NCBI RefSeq assembly: GCF_001613505.1
Contig: NZ_BDCM01000013.1
Span: forward strand, 1 to 64,000
Direction: 5' to 3'
From: Nocardia mikamii NBRC 108933
GTDB lineage: Bacteria; Actinomycetota; Actinomycetes; Mycobacteriales; Mycobacteriaceae
Length of the DNA stretch: 64,000 nucleotides
In this document: positions 16,649-24,817 of the stretch, piece after piece
How the letters are laid out: each line of letters starts with the position of its first letter
Numbering within the stretch: position 1 is the stretch's first letter
Position numbers and translations under genes: made by a program
The notes under the pieces: generated by a model
Database searches by the model: none
What the model was told of the DNA's origin: nothing
What the model saw: only the letters and a program-made list of their open reading frames with translations

Positions 16649-17650
16649 CTAGCGGGCCGCGAAGGCGAAGACGGCGGCGACGACTGTCGTCCACCCGACT
16701 AGAAGGGTGTGCAGCGGAGCGAGTTTCGACGAAGCGCGCAGCACGGCCACTCCCTCGTCGACCGGCTTCCCGCGCACCGCCCGGGCGGTGCGGGCCATGA
16801 ACCGCACCGCGAACAGGCAGGCCGCCAGATACGGCACCAGTCCCCAGACCGGGCCGGCCAGCACCACGATCGACGCGGTGACGACGATCGCTCCGAGCGA
16901 CAGCATCGCCACCCCGAGCCCGAGCGCGCGGGTCAGTCCGAGGGTCCGGACGTAGGTCATCACCGAATACAGTTCGTCCTCGGGGAAGTCCTCGGCGTGA
17001 CTGATGACGATGATGCCGATGTTGGTGAGGCTGAAGCCGCAGATCGCGGCGATCGCCGCCCACGACAGCGGCCCTTCGAACGCGCGCAGTACGAACAATC
17101 CCGGCAGGACGAAGTACACGGCGTGCAGCACCGGCAGCTGCCAGATGCCGCGGCCGTTGAGGTGCAGCGGCGGCAGCGAGTAGCCCATGCCCAGCACCGC
17201 CCACAGACCGCCGATGAGCAGCAGATCCAGATGCCCGGTGCGGTAGGTCAGCCAGCCCTCCGCGACTCCCACGATCAGCATGGCGACCACGATCTGGCGG
17301 ATCACCCGGCCGACGCCCAGGCCGTAGACCGCACTCGACAGCCTGGTCTTGTAGATCGCGTCCATCCGGCGGTCGGCGAGGCAGTTGGCCATATTGCCGA
17401 TCTGAATGGAGACCACCACGACGATGGTCGCGAGCAGCATGTCGAGGGACAGCAATTCGCGCATCGTCCGAGCCATGAGAAGGGCCGGCACCAAAGGAAC
17501 CGTCACCGTCAACGGTAGAAATTCAACGCGTCGAATAATGAGGCTGTAACGCAGCCAGGACTGCACCGAGAGTTTCTCGGTCGGTGCCGAGCCGTCGGCG
17601 GTGAATATCTCCGTCCATTGCGCGGCGAGGCTGACTCGATTATCCGTCAT
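16649..17650 (-). CDS. UbiA-family membrane prenyltransferase
   Basis: Integral membrane aromatic prenyltransferase, 333 residues and about eight or nine transmembrane helices. The first prenyl-diphosphate motif is N89-x3-D93-x3-D97 (NCLADRRMD) and the second is D221-x3-D225 (DFPED), both intact. YSLPPLHLNGRG is a typical loop. First gene of the minus arm, upstream of rppA. Known THN-derived meroterpenoids mostly use soluble ABBA prenyltransferases, so a membrane UbiA enzyme here is unusual. Prenylation of THN or a derived quinone is inferred; the prenyl donor is unknown. Confidence 0.85.
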   Translation of the reverse strand: MTDNRVSLAAQWTEIFTADGSAPTEKLSVQSWLRYSLIIRRVEFLPLTVTVPLVPALLMARTMRELLSLDMLLATIVVVVSIQIGNMANCLADRRMDAIYKTRLSSAVYGLGVGRVIRQIVVAMLIVGVAEGWLTYRTGHLDLLLIGGLWAVLGMGYSLPPLHLNGRGIWQLPVLHAVYFVLPGLFVLRAFEGPLSWAAIAAICGFSLTNIGIIVISHAEDFPEDELYSVMTYVRTLGLTRALGLGVAMLSLGAIVVTASIVVLAGPVWGLVPYLAACLFAVRFMARTARAVRGKPVDEGVAVLRASSKLAPLHTLLVGWTTVVAAVFAFAAR

Positions 17651-17806
17651 TGTGCATTTCTCCCCTATAGCAAGATATTGTCAGGCGGTCGCGAGCCTCG
17701 GATATTTCATCCAAAACTGCTGTTGGACAGGCAGTTTCGAGACGATCTACGGGAGGGGCGGCGGCGACGAGGCCGACTCGTTGCGCACGACGGTGGCGCT
17801 CGGACA

Positions 17807-17836
17807 AGATTGACACAGCGCTCTCGTAAAAGTCAA
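17807..17836 (-). promoter_or_regulatory. candidate promoter of the ubiA-rppA arm
   Basis: On the minus strand TTGACT (17836-17831) and CAATCT (17812-17807) are 18 bases apart. It would give a leader of roughly 150 bases before ubiA. Confidence 0.4.
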
Positions 17837-17848
17837 CGGATCTAATTG

Positions 17849-17878
17849 TTGACGGCTTCGACGGAAATGTGTCACGCT
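17849..17878 (+). promoter_or_regulatory. candidate promoter of the plus biosynthetic arm
   Basis: TTGACG (17849-17854) and CACGCT (17873-17878) are 18 bases apart. The -10 match is weak. The -35 box is one arm of the inverted repeat whose other arm is the -35 box of the minus promoter. Confidence 0.35.
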
Positions 17879-17998
17879 GACTTCGCACTGTTCATGTGTG
17901 AATTCGACTCCCCATCTGCCGAGACCGGAAAGGCTGCGCAGCCGCAGCCTCGAGGTGTGGGAAAAATTCGGCATTCGATCCGGAGGGAACGGATATCA

Positions 17999-19186
17999 AT
18001 GACCCTCGAAACAGCACTACCCACGGCCGGCGATCTGGGCCGGATCGTGCAGGACGCCCTGGACTCGGTGCAGGCCGACCCCACCCTCGTCCGGTTTCCG
18101 CGACAGCTGCTGGAATCCCTCGGCAAGGCCGGGGTACTACGCGGCCGCTGGTCGGCGGCCGCGGCACCCGGCACCGACGCCGGCGACGTGGTCTTCGGCG
18201 TGCGCCTGGGCGCGGAGCTGTCGAGCCGGGCGCCGGCGGGAGTCGCCATCGGCGTGTCCCTGCACACCGAAACCGTGCTCTCGCTGCTCCACCGCTTCGG
18301 TCACTCGGATTACCTTGTGGCACTGCGTGAACAGGCGTTGGACGGCACCGCGGTCGGCTGCATCGCCGCCAGCGAACCCACGGGCGGCAGCGACCTCTCG
18401 GCCGTCACGTGCCTGGCGACCCCGACCGAGCACGGCTGGTCGGTCACCGGTCGCAAGAAATTCGTATCCCTGGGCGCGGTCGCGGATTTCGCCGTCGTGC
18501 TGTGCCGGATCGCGGCGGCCGACGGCCGGCCCACCGATCGCCACGCGACGATCGTGGTGCCGATGACCGCGGCCCGGATCCTCCGCGAGCACGACAAACT
18601 GGGCACACACGCGCTCGATACCGTGGCCGTCGAGTTCGACGGCGTCGAGGTGGATCGGCAGGCGACGCTGGGCCGGGCCGGGCTGGGCGTGCTCAATCTG
18701 AACTACGGATTGTCCTTCGAGCGGCTGGCGATCGCGGCCCAGGTCGCCGGCGGATGCGCGACCGCGATCAGCCTGGCGGTCGAACACGCCGGGCGCCGTA
18801 CACAATTCGGTAAGCGGTTGCTCGAGCACCAGTACATCGCCTTCCGGCTGGCCGAGTTGTCGGCCGAGGTCGAGGTGCTCTCCGGTGCGGTCGACACGAT
18901 CGCCCGCGACCTCATGGCCGGACCGCTCGACCGCGCGCTGATCAGCAGGATCGCCGCGGTCAAACTGTGCGCGGCACGGGCCGGTGAACGCTTGATCAGC
19001 GAAGCGATGCAGGTGTTCGGCGGCCCGGGCTATCTCCCCCGGGAGACGCCGTTCGGCCAGTTCTGGAACGACATCCGTGTGGCACGCATCGGCGCGGGAA
19101 CCGACGAAATGATGCTGGCGATCATCACCGACTCCCTACGCGGCAACCCCGACCTCTACGACCGGCTGGTGAGCATCTCCTCATGA
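17999..19186 (+). CDS. acyl-CoA dehydrogenase-family protein
   Basis: Flavoenzyme of 395 residues with the acyl-CoA dehydrogenase fold: FAD-binding segments AASEPTGGSDLSAV and KKFVSLGAVADFAVV, RTQFGKRLLEHQ, and QVFGGPGYLPRETPFGQFWNDIR. The C-terminal segment reads RIGAGTDEMM; the position holding the catalytic glutamate in medium-chain enzymes is alanine, so the base must lie elsewhere, as in other subfamilies. It probably oxidises an acyl group on the nearby ACP. GGAGGG lies 11 bases before the ATG. First gene of eight; overlaps the next by ATGA. Confidence 0.87.
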   Translation: MTLETALPTAGDLGRIVQDALDSVQADPTLVRFPRQLLESLGKAGVLRGRWSAAAAPGTDAGDVVFGVRLGAELSSRAPAGVAIGVSLHTETVLSLLHRFGHSDYLVALREQALDGTAVGCIAASEPTGGSDLSAVTCLATPTEHGWSVTGRKKFVSLGAVADFAVVLCRIAAADGRPTDRHATIVVPMTAARILREHDKLGTHALDTVAVEFDGVEVDRQATLGRAGLGVLNLNYGLSFERLAIAAQVAGGCATAISLAVEHAGRRTQFGKRLLEHQYIAFRLAELSAEVEVLSGAVDTIARDLMAGPLDRALISRIAAVKLCAARAGERLISEAMQVFGGPGYLPRETPFGQFWNDIRVARIGAGTDEMMLAIITDSLRGNPDLYDRLVSISS

Positions 19187-20334
19187 CCCTCGCGACAACC
19201 GCCACCACACCCGCTCACCGCCGCACCGCGCCGCGCCTGCTGATCGCCGGGCTGACCGGACAGGTCGGGCGCGGCCTGGCCGAGGCACTGACCGACAGCC
19301 CCGACCCGGCCGGCACGACGGCCGTCGTGCGCCGCCGCCCGCGGGCCGATCTCGACCGCGCCGCCATCCCGCAGCACCAGGTGATCGGCGACGTGGCCGA
19401 AAACCTGTGGGGCCTGGACTGTTCGACGTTGCCCGCGGTCGACGTCGTGGTCGACCTCGCCGGCATCGTCGACTGGACGGCCGGGCAGGCGGCGCTGGAC
19501 CGGATCAACTACCTCGGTGCGCTCAACGGTCTCGCGCTGGCGCGCGAGCTGAGCGATCGACTCGGCCGTGTCGTTCCGTACCTGTACGTGAGCACCGCCT
19601 ACGTGGCAGGCACCGCCTCCGGCAATATCGCCGAGGATCTGCACCCCGCGCATCCGGACCGCACGCCCTACGAACTGAGCAAATGGTTCGCCGAGCAGCA
19701 TCTGATCCGCCGGGCCGCCGCCGACGGTCACCCGGTGCTGATCGCCCGGATCGGCGGCGTGATCGGCAGTTCCCGCACCCGATCGACCACGCGGTGGAGT
19801 TCGCTGTATCAACTCGTCACGCCGATGTCGTCGGGGCAGTTGCCGGTCCTGCCGGTGCGGCCGGAAGCCCGCGTGGACATCCTGCCGCGCGACGTGATCG
19901 GTGAGGGCCTGGTGCGGTTGCTCGACCACGGCGCCGCCACGGAATACGCGTCGTGGCGCGGCGGGGCGATCGTCCACCTGGTCGCCGGTGAAACCGCCCC
20001 CACACTGGCGGCACTGCTGACGGTGTTGCAGTCCAAGGACATCACCGGCCGCTACGACCCGCCGCGACTGCTGGTCGCTCCCGACCGCGCGCTGCGGCTC
20101 GCGGAGAACCTGGCGTTGAAGTACGCGCGCTGGAATCGGGAGATGGGCAATCGCCTGTTCGGGCTCCGATACGTCTCCATCGATCGGATCTTCGAACGAA
20201 CCCGGTTGCGGGCACTGACCGACGGCTGGGCGCCCAGCTACTCGGTGGAGGACCTCATCGACGTGGCCTTCGATCTCACCCCGCCGGTGGCTCCCGAGCC
20301 GCTGCCCGAACTCCCGCTGGGACGATTCGCATGA
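19183..20334 (+). CDS. thioester reductase-like SDR protein
   Basis: 383-residue Rossmann protein resembling the NAD-binding-4 (male sterility/thioester reductase) family. The nucleotide motif is LLIAGLTGQVGRGLAE, then VDLAGIVDW, the active-site strand YVSTAYVAGTASGNI and the catalytic pair YELSK. Relatives reduce acyl-thioesters on carrier proteins to aldehydes or alcohols and release them. With an ACP and an acyl-AMP ligase in the same operon, reductive release of a lipid is the simplest reading, but plain dehydrogenase activity is not excluded. Overlaps both neighbours by four bases. Confidence 0.75.
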   Translation: MTLATTATTPAHRRTAPRLLIAGLTGQVGRGLAEALTDSPDPAGTTAVVRRRPRADLDRAAIPQHQVIGDVAENLWGLDCSTLPAVDVVVDLAGIVDWTAGQAALDRINYLGALNGLALARELSDRLGRVVPYLYVSTAYVAGTASGNIAEDLHPAHPDRTPYELSKWFAEQHLIRRAAADGHPVLIARIGGVIGSSRTRSTTRWSSLYQLVTPMSSGQLPVLPVRPEARVDILPRDVIGEGLVRLLDHGAATEYASWRGGAIVHLVAGETAPTLAALLTVLQSKDITGRYDPPRLLVAPDRALRLAENLALKYARWNREMGNRLFGLRYVSIDRIFERTRLRALTDGWAPSYSVEDLIDVAFDLTPPVAPEPLPELPLGRFA

Positions 20335-21329
20335 AAATACTCGTCGCCGGCGCCTCCGGCTATCTGGGAAGTACCGTCTCGAGACTGCTCGACGCCGAGG
20401 GCCACGAGGTCGTCGCACTGAGCCGCAGCGGCCGGACCCGCTACGGAACCGGCGTCGCGGGCGATGTGAACTCGCCCGGATTCGGCTCGACCGACGAGGC
20501 CCTCGACGCCTTGACCGACATCGACGCGGTGGTCTGCGGATTCGGTTCGGTGGATATGGGTTCGGATCCGACGGGCGTGGTGAACCTCCACGTCAACGGC
20601 ACGCGAAACGTCCTCGATCTGGCCGCGTCGATCGGGTCGGTACGCCGCGTCGTGTACGTCTCGTCGATCCTCGCGCTGGGCCGCGCCACCGGTCCGATCA
20701 CCAATCGCGATCTCAGCCGTGGTCAGACCTTCCGCAACTGGTACGAATACGCCAAATACCGTGGCGAGTTGATCGCGCGCCGCGAACGCCGGGTTCCGGT
20801 GACAGTGCTCCGGCTGGGCACCTTGCTCGGGCCCGCCCCCGCCGAACTGATCCCCCGCCGCGGTGGGCCGGTGTCGGTCCTTCCGCACCTGCTCAGCGGG
20901 TTACCGGTGACACTGCACGACTGCGGCCGGTATCCGGTCTACGCGGCCGACGTCGAGGTGGCCGCGCGAGTGGTGCGAGACATCACCGTCAGCGACGAAC
21001 ACCGCGGTGGCTGTACCTATTTCGATCCGGAGCGGCCGACGCTGGCCGACGTACTCGAGCGCCTGTGCCGCCCGTGGCAGGTGGTGCCGAAGATCGTCGA
21101 CGCCACCGGCCCCGCATGGACGCGCCGCCTGCTGACTCGTCGCTTCGGGCTCGAGGAGGACGTCGTCGACTACGCCCGGCCGCTGTTCGATTTCGATCCG
21201 GGCATCTTCGACACCCTCCCGAGCCCGGACATCCGGTCGGCGACCGACTACATCGCCGAAACCGGTGTGGCACTGCGCGATTCGGGTCTGACGAGCCGCA
21301 GCCTCGATGTCCTGGGAGCAGCACAATGA
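20331..21329 (+). CDS. NAD-dependent epimerase/dehydratase-family protein
   Basis: Extended SDR of 332 residues: ILVAGASGYLGSTVSRLL nucleotide motif, YVSSILALGRA strand and the catalytic pair YEYAK. The C-terminal half differs from sugar epimerases, so a ketoreductase or hydroxysteroid-dehydrogenase-like activity on a lipid or aromatic ketone is equally likely. ATGA overlaps on both sides. No substrate can be named. Confidence 0.78.
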   Translation: MKILVAGASGYLGSTVSRLLDAEGHEVVALSRSGRTRYGTGVAGDVNSPGFGSTDEALDALTDIDAVVCGFGSVDMGSDPTGVVNLHVNGTRNVLDLAASIGSVRRVVYVSSILALGRATGPITNRDLSRGQTFRNWYEYAKYRGELIARRERRVPVTVLRLGTLLGPAPAELIPRRGGPVSVLPHLLSGLPVTLHDCGRYPVYAADVEVAARVVRDITVSDEHRGGCTYFDPERPTLADVLERLCRPWQVVPKIVDATGPAWTRRLLTRRFGLEEDVVDYARPLFDFDPGIFDTLPSPDIRSATDYIAETGVALRDSGLTSRSLDVLGAAQ

Positions 21330-22798
21330 GCATTTCACACTGTCGTGTCGACACCTATCCCCATCCGGAGCTGCGGGTGTACTCGGCCGGAAATTTCGGG
21401 GAGATCGCACCGCAACGGCTGTCACCGATGTCCTGGTCGCTGGTCGGCAGGCCGATGGAGTGGGGCACCCGGCAGTTCATACGCGACATCCTCGGCCCGC
21501 AGCGCTGGGCGACCGGCTCGGACTACGTGTTCACCGGCTACTTCAATTGCCGTCCGTACCACAACCTTACGGCCTACTGCCGCATCGCCGACCAGGTGAA
21601 TCTGCTGACCCCCGAGGACGTCACCGCCGCGTACTTCGAGGGCATCGATCCGCCCCGGCCCAGCTCCGGCCGCCGGCCGGGCCGCCTGCGCCGCAACGGC
21701 GCCACCGCGCGGATGCTGCGCGAGCTGGTCGAACTGCGGCCGCGCGTGATCGAGCTGGAACAGGCGGTGTTCGAATTCGAACAGGACGTCGACGCCGTCC
21801 TCGGCGACGAGGCCGTCTGGCGCCTGGGCGAACTGGCCACCCGCGGCGACGCACTGCTGGAGCGAGCCTGGCATCTGCACATCATCAGCACGTCGGGGTC
21901 GGTCGCGGCGGAGGTGTTGCAGCGCACCGTGGTCGGCCGGCTCGCACGCGGCGGCAACCTGATCACCAACTGGCTCAAGGAACCCGCCGAATTGCCGTGG
22001 GGCCGCATCGGTCAGCTCGCGCCCCTCGCCGACGGGCCCGCACGCTTCGTCCAGCACCCGTTCTACGAGATCGCCGATACCGACCTGCCCTGGTCGGACT
22101 ATGTGATCGCGCCCATGAACCACACCCCGGCCGCCACCCGGGAGGAGTCCGATCTGTCGCCGCGGGAGGCGCTGCTCGGCATGTCCGGAGCGGCGCGCGG
22201 CCGGGCCATCGACGCCTCGGTGCTGTTCCTGGGCGACGTGATGGCCTTGCGGGAGCACAGTAAATCGCTGGCGATGCGGTTGCTGCATGCCCACCGGCGG
22301 TTCGTGCCCGTGATCGCCGCCCATCGGGGCGTGGCCGCCGCGGACTGGCCGTACCTCGCGATGCGCGAACTGCGTGACGCCCTCCCGGACCGCGCGGAAA
22401 TAGAGCGGCGCCGCACCGCCTGTGAGGACGCCCTCGCGGTGGCGATGCCGGATTATCTGGATCTGTCGCCGGGCGCGCCCGCACACCATCAGCCGCACCG
22501 TACCCCGCACGGGGCCGCGGCGGGCGTCTGCGACGGGATCGCCATCGGGCTCGGGGACATGCCCACCGAACGGGGGGCGGTGCTGGCCTGCGAGAGCGCC
22601 GACGCCAACGTCATTCCGATCCTGCCGTTCGTCGGCGCGGTGGTGACCGCCCGCGGCAGTCAGTACTCACACATCGCGATCATCTGCCGGGAACTCGGGA
22701 TCCCGGCCGTGGTGTCGCATCCGCTGGCCACCGAAATCAAACCGGGACAGCGGGTGTACGTGAACGGAGATACGGGAGAGGTGCGAATTGTCCACTGA
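21326..22798 (+). CDS. PEP-utiliser-type protein with swivelling phosphohistidine domain
   Basis: 490 residues. The C-terminal 90 are the mobile phosphohistidine domain of PEP-synthase-like enzymes: VVTARGSQYSHIAIICRELG with the phosphorylatable His at about 449, then IPAVVSH and PGQRVYVNGDTGEV. There is no ATP-grasp half. The N-terminal 380 residues (LRVYSAGNFGEIAP, RLSPMSWSLVG) recall the substrate-binding part of rifampicin phosphotransferase. It probably carries the acceptor site while the dikinase encoded downstream supplies ATP-derived phosphate, like the two-part phenylphosphate synthase of Thauera. Acceptor unknown. Overlaps the SDR by four bases. Confidence 0.75.
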   Translation: MSISHCRVDTYPHPELRVYSAGNFGEIAPQRLSPMSWSLVGRPMEWGTRQFIRDILGPQRWATGSDYVFTGYFNCRPYHNLTAYCRIADQVNLLTPEDVTAAYFEGIDPPRPSSGRRPGRLRRNGATARMLRELVELRPRVIELEQAVFEFEQDVDAVLGDEAVWRLGELATRGDALLERAWHLHIISTSGSVAAEVLQRTVVGRLARGGNLITNWLKEPAELPWGRIGQLAPLADGPARFVQHPFYEIADTDLPWSDYVIAPMNHTPAATREESDLSPREALLGMSGAARGRAIDASVLFLGDVMALREHSKSLAMRLLHAHRRFVPVIAAHRGVAAADWPYLAMRELRDALPDRAEIERRRTACEDALAVAMPDYLDLSPGAPAHHQPHRTPHGAAAGVCDGIAIGLGDMPTERGAVLACESADANVIPILPFVGAVVTARGSQYSHIAIICRELGIPAVVSHPLATEIKPGQRVYVNGDTGEVRIVH

Positions 22799-23099
22799 TA
22801 ACCAGACTTTCGATCCGGTAGCCGATCCGGAGGCGGTGCTGACGGTCCTCGAGGACAAGATCGCGGTCGGCCGGCCACGGCTGGACCTGCGGCTGACCGA
22901 TTCGGTCCGCGACGACATCGACCTCGACTCGCTGTCGCTGATGGAGGCGCTGACCCGGGTCGAGGAGGAGTACGGCATCGAACTCATCGACCACGAGGAC
23001 ATCTACGGCGTCGAGACCGTCGGCGACCTGGTCGCGCTGATTCAGCGCACCTATCACGACCGGTACCCGAACGACCCCGCGTCCCGGGAGGCGCGGTGA
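22788..23099 (+). CDS. acyl carrier protein
   Basis: 103-residue four-helix carrier. Ser48 in DDIDLDSLSLMEAL is the phosphopantetheine site, followed by the acidic helix VEEEYGIELIDHED. The start is TTG, 11 bases inside the upstream gene, with GGAGAGG before it; this start is needed because no ATG or GTG fits before helix 1. Adjacent to the fatty acyl-AMP ligase-like gene that probably loads it. No ketosynthase is present in the cluster, so it most likely holds a preformed acyl chain during dehydrogenation and release. Confidence 0.88.
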   Translation: MSTDNQTFDPVADPEAVLTVLEDKIAVGRPRLDLRLTDSVRDDIDLDSLSLMEALTRVEEEYGIELIDHEDIYGVETVGDLVALIQRTYHDRYPNDPASREAR

Positions 23100-24817
23100 G
23101 ATCACTCGTCGACTGGATCACCGACCGCGACAACGACGGCACGGTCCGCTTCTACACCGGGCACGAGTGGGAGAGCCTGGGCTACGACTCGATGGCCACC
23201 GAGGCCCTGAACGTGGCCGGCGCGCTGCGCGAACGCGGTATCGGGCGCGGCGACCGGGTGGCGCTGGTCCTGCCGACCTGCCCCGAATTTCCCCGATACT
23301 TCTTCGGCGTCATGGCGATCGGAGCGATACCCACCGTCGTCGCCCCGATCGGGCTGCCCGAGGGCGGCCGGGCCGGGCACCTGTCGCGGTTGCGCGCGCT
23401 GGCCCCGGCGGCCGTGGTCGCCGGGCCGGAGACACTCGCGGGGCTTGCCGAGCCCGGCCCGGACCGGCCCCGCCATCTCATCGACGCCGAGGAGCCGGTG
23501 CCGGCGGCCGACCGGGTCGCGCTGTGCCCCGCGACCGATGACGAGACCGCGATCATCCAATTCACCTCGGGTTCGAGCAGTTTGCCGCGAGCCGTCCGGA
23601 TCAGCGCACGCGCCGCCATCGCCCACGTGGAAATGCTGAAATCGGTATTCCACGACAGCACAGGGCATTCCACCCAGACCTTCGGATCCTGGCTGCCGTT
23701 GCACCACGACATGGGGCTGATCGGCACCTTCCTGTCACCGATCCTCTACTCCCAGGACGCGTGGCTGATGCGCCCGGAGCATTTCGTCCGGCGCCCGCTG
23801 ACCTGGCTGGAACTGTTCGGGCGCCACGGAGCGAACCATTCGGCCATACCGAATTTCGCGATCGAACGCATCGTGCGGCTGGTGGGGGCCACGGCCCTGG
23901 ACGGCATGGACTTCTCCGAGTGGCGGTCGCTGATCGTGGGATCGGATCGCATCAATTTCGCCGCGCTGCGCAGCTTCTACGAGTTGCTGGCGCCGTTCGG
24001 GCTGCCCGCCCGGACCGTCAAACCGGGCTACGGGATGGCGGAGACCACGCTCGCGGTGTCGGTCTGCCCGCTGCCGGACGTGCCGACCGCGCTGGATATC
24101 GATCACCGGACCCTGTCGGATCGGGCTCAGGTCGAGGTGCTCGGGCAGCGGGACCTGCTCGATGCCGAGCCGGTGCCCGACGGCGCGACCTGCATCGTGT
24201 CGTGCGGGCGGGCCCTGCCGGGTGCGCACATCGAGGTCGTCGACTCCGATCGCGTCGTGCTGCCCGACGGCCAGGTCGGCGAGATCACCGTGGCCTCACC
24301 GGCATTGTTCAGCGGCTATCTCGACGAGGACGACACCGTCCCCGTGGTGCATTACACCGGTGATCTGGGCTTCCGGTACCAGGACGAGGTCTACGTGCTG
24401 GGCCGGATGGGCAACGCGATCAAGGTGAACGGCACGTTCATCACCGCCGAGGACGTCGAACTCGCTCTCGCCGAACGACTTCGGGTCCATCACGACAAGA
24501 TCACCGTGGTGCTGCGTGATCTCGAGATGGCGGGTAAACCCTCGAGCCTGGTGGTCTTCCAGCAGCGGGTGCCCGCCGAGGCCGTCGAGACGACGCTGTC
24601 GGTACTGCGGCGGTCGGGGCTCGACGCGGCCACCGCGGCCCTGGTCACCATGGCGCCCTTGGCGATTCCGAGGACCACGAGCGGAAAACCGCGGCGCGTC
24701 GAGCTGTGGAACGATCTGGCGACCGGAATCAGCGCCGCCCGCCACCTGTTCATCGGCGCCGCCTCACCCCTGCTGCGCCTCACCCTGGGAGCCGGTGATG
24801 AGTCACCCGGGCATTGA
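23096..24817 (+). CDS. fatty acyl-AMP ligase-like adenylation enzyme
   Basis: 573-residue ANL-superfamily enzyme. The P-loop is IIQFTSGSSSLPRAV, motif SWLPLHHDMGLIGTFLSPIL is the hallmark of fatty acyl-AMP ligases and related long-chain enzymes, KPGYGMAETT is motif A5, and the late catalytic lysine lies in RTTSGKPRR. It should adenylate a carboxylic acid and transfer it to the ACP encoded just upstream (GTGA overlap). Acyl chain length and type cannot be read. The GTG start is fixed by the overlap. Confidence 0.86.
   Translation: MRSLVDWITDRDNDGTVRFYTGHEWESLGYDSMATEALNVAGALRERGIGRGDRVALVLPTCPEFPRYFFGVMAIGAIPTVVAPIGLPEGGRAGHLSRLRALAPAAVVAGPETLAGLAEPGPDRPRHLIDAEEPVPAADRVALCPATDDETAIIQFTSGSSSLPRAVRISARAAIAHVEMLKSVFHDSTGHSTQTFGSWLPLHHDMGLIGTFLSPILYSQDAWLMRPEHFVRRPLTWLELFGRHGANHSAIPNFAIERIVRLVGATALDGMDFSEWRSLIVGSDRINFAALRSFYELLAPFGLPARTVKPGYGMAETTLAVSVCPLPDVPTALDIDHRTLSDRAQVEVLGQRDLLDAEPVPDGATCIVSCGRALPGAHIEVVDSDRVVLPDGQVGEITVASPALFSGYLDEDDTVPVVHYTGDLGFRYQDEVYVLGRMGNAIKVNGTFITAEDVELALAERLRVHHDKITVVLRDLEMAGKPSSLVVFQQRVPAEAVETTLSVLRRSGLDAATAALVTMAPLAIPRTTSGKPRRVELWNDLATGISAARHLFIGAASPLLRLTLGAGDESPGH

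Larger units (their letters stand above)
17651..17998. promoter_or_regulatory. divergent intergenic region of the biosynthetic cluster
   Basis: 348 bases with no convincing gene, richer in AT than its surroundings. It holds back-to-back promoter-like elements (17807-17836 minus, 17849-17878 plus). GTCAAC (17832-17837) and GTTGAC (17848-17853) form a perfect inverted repeat around ten bases. A further TTGACA lies at 17810-17815. All eight plus-strand genes and all six minus-strand genes could be driven from here. Confidence 0.6.
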
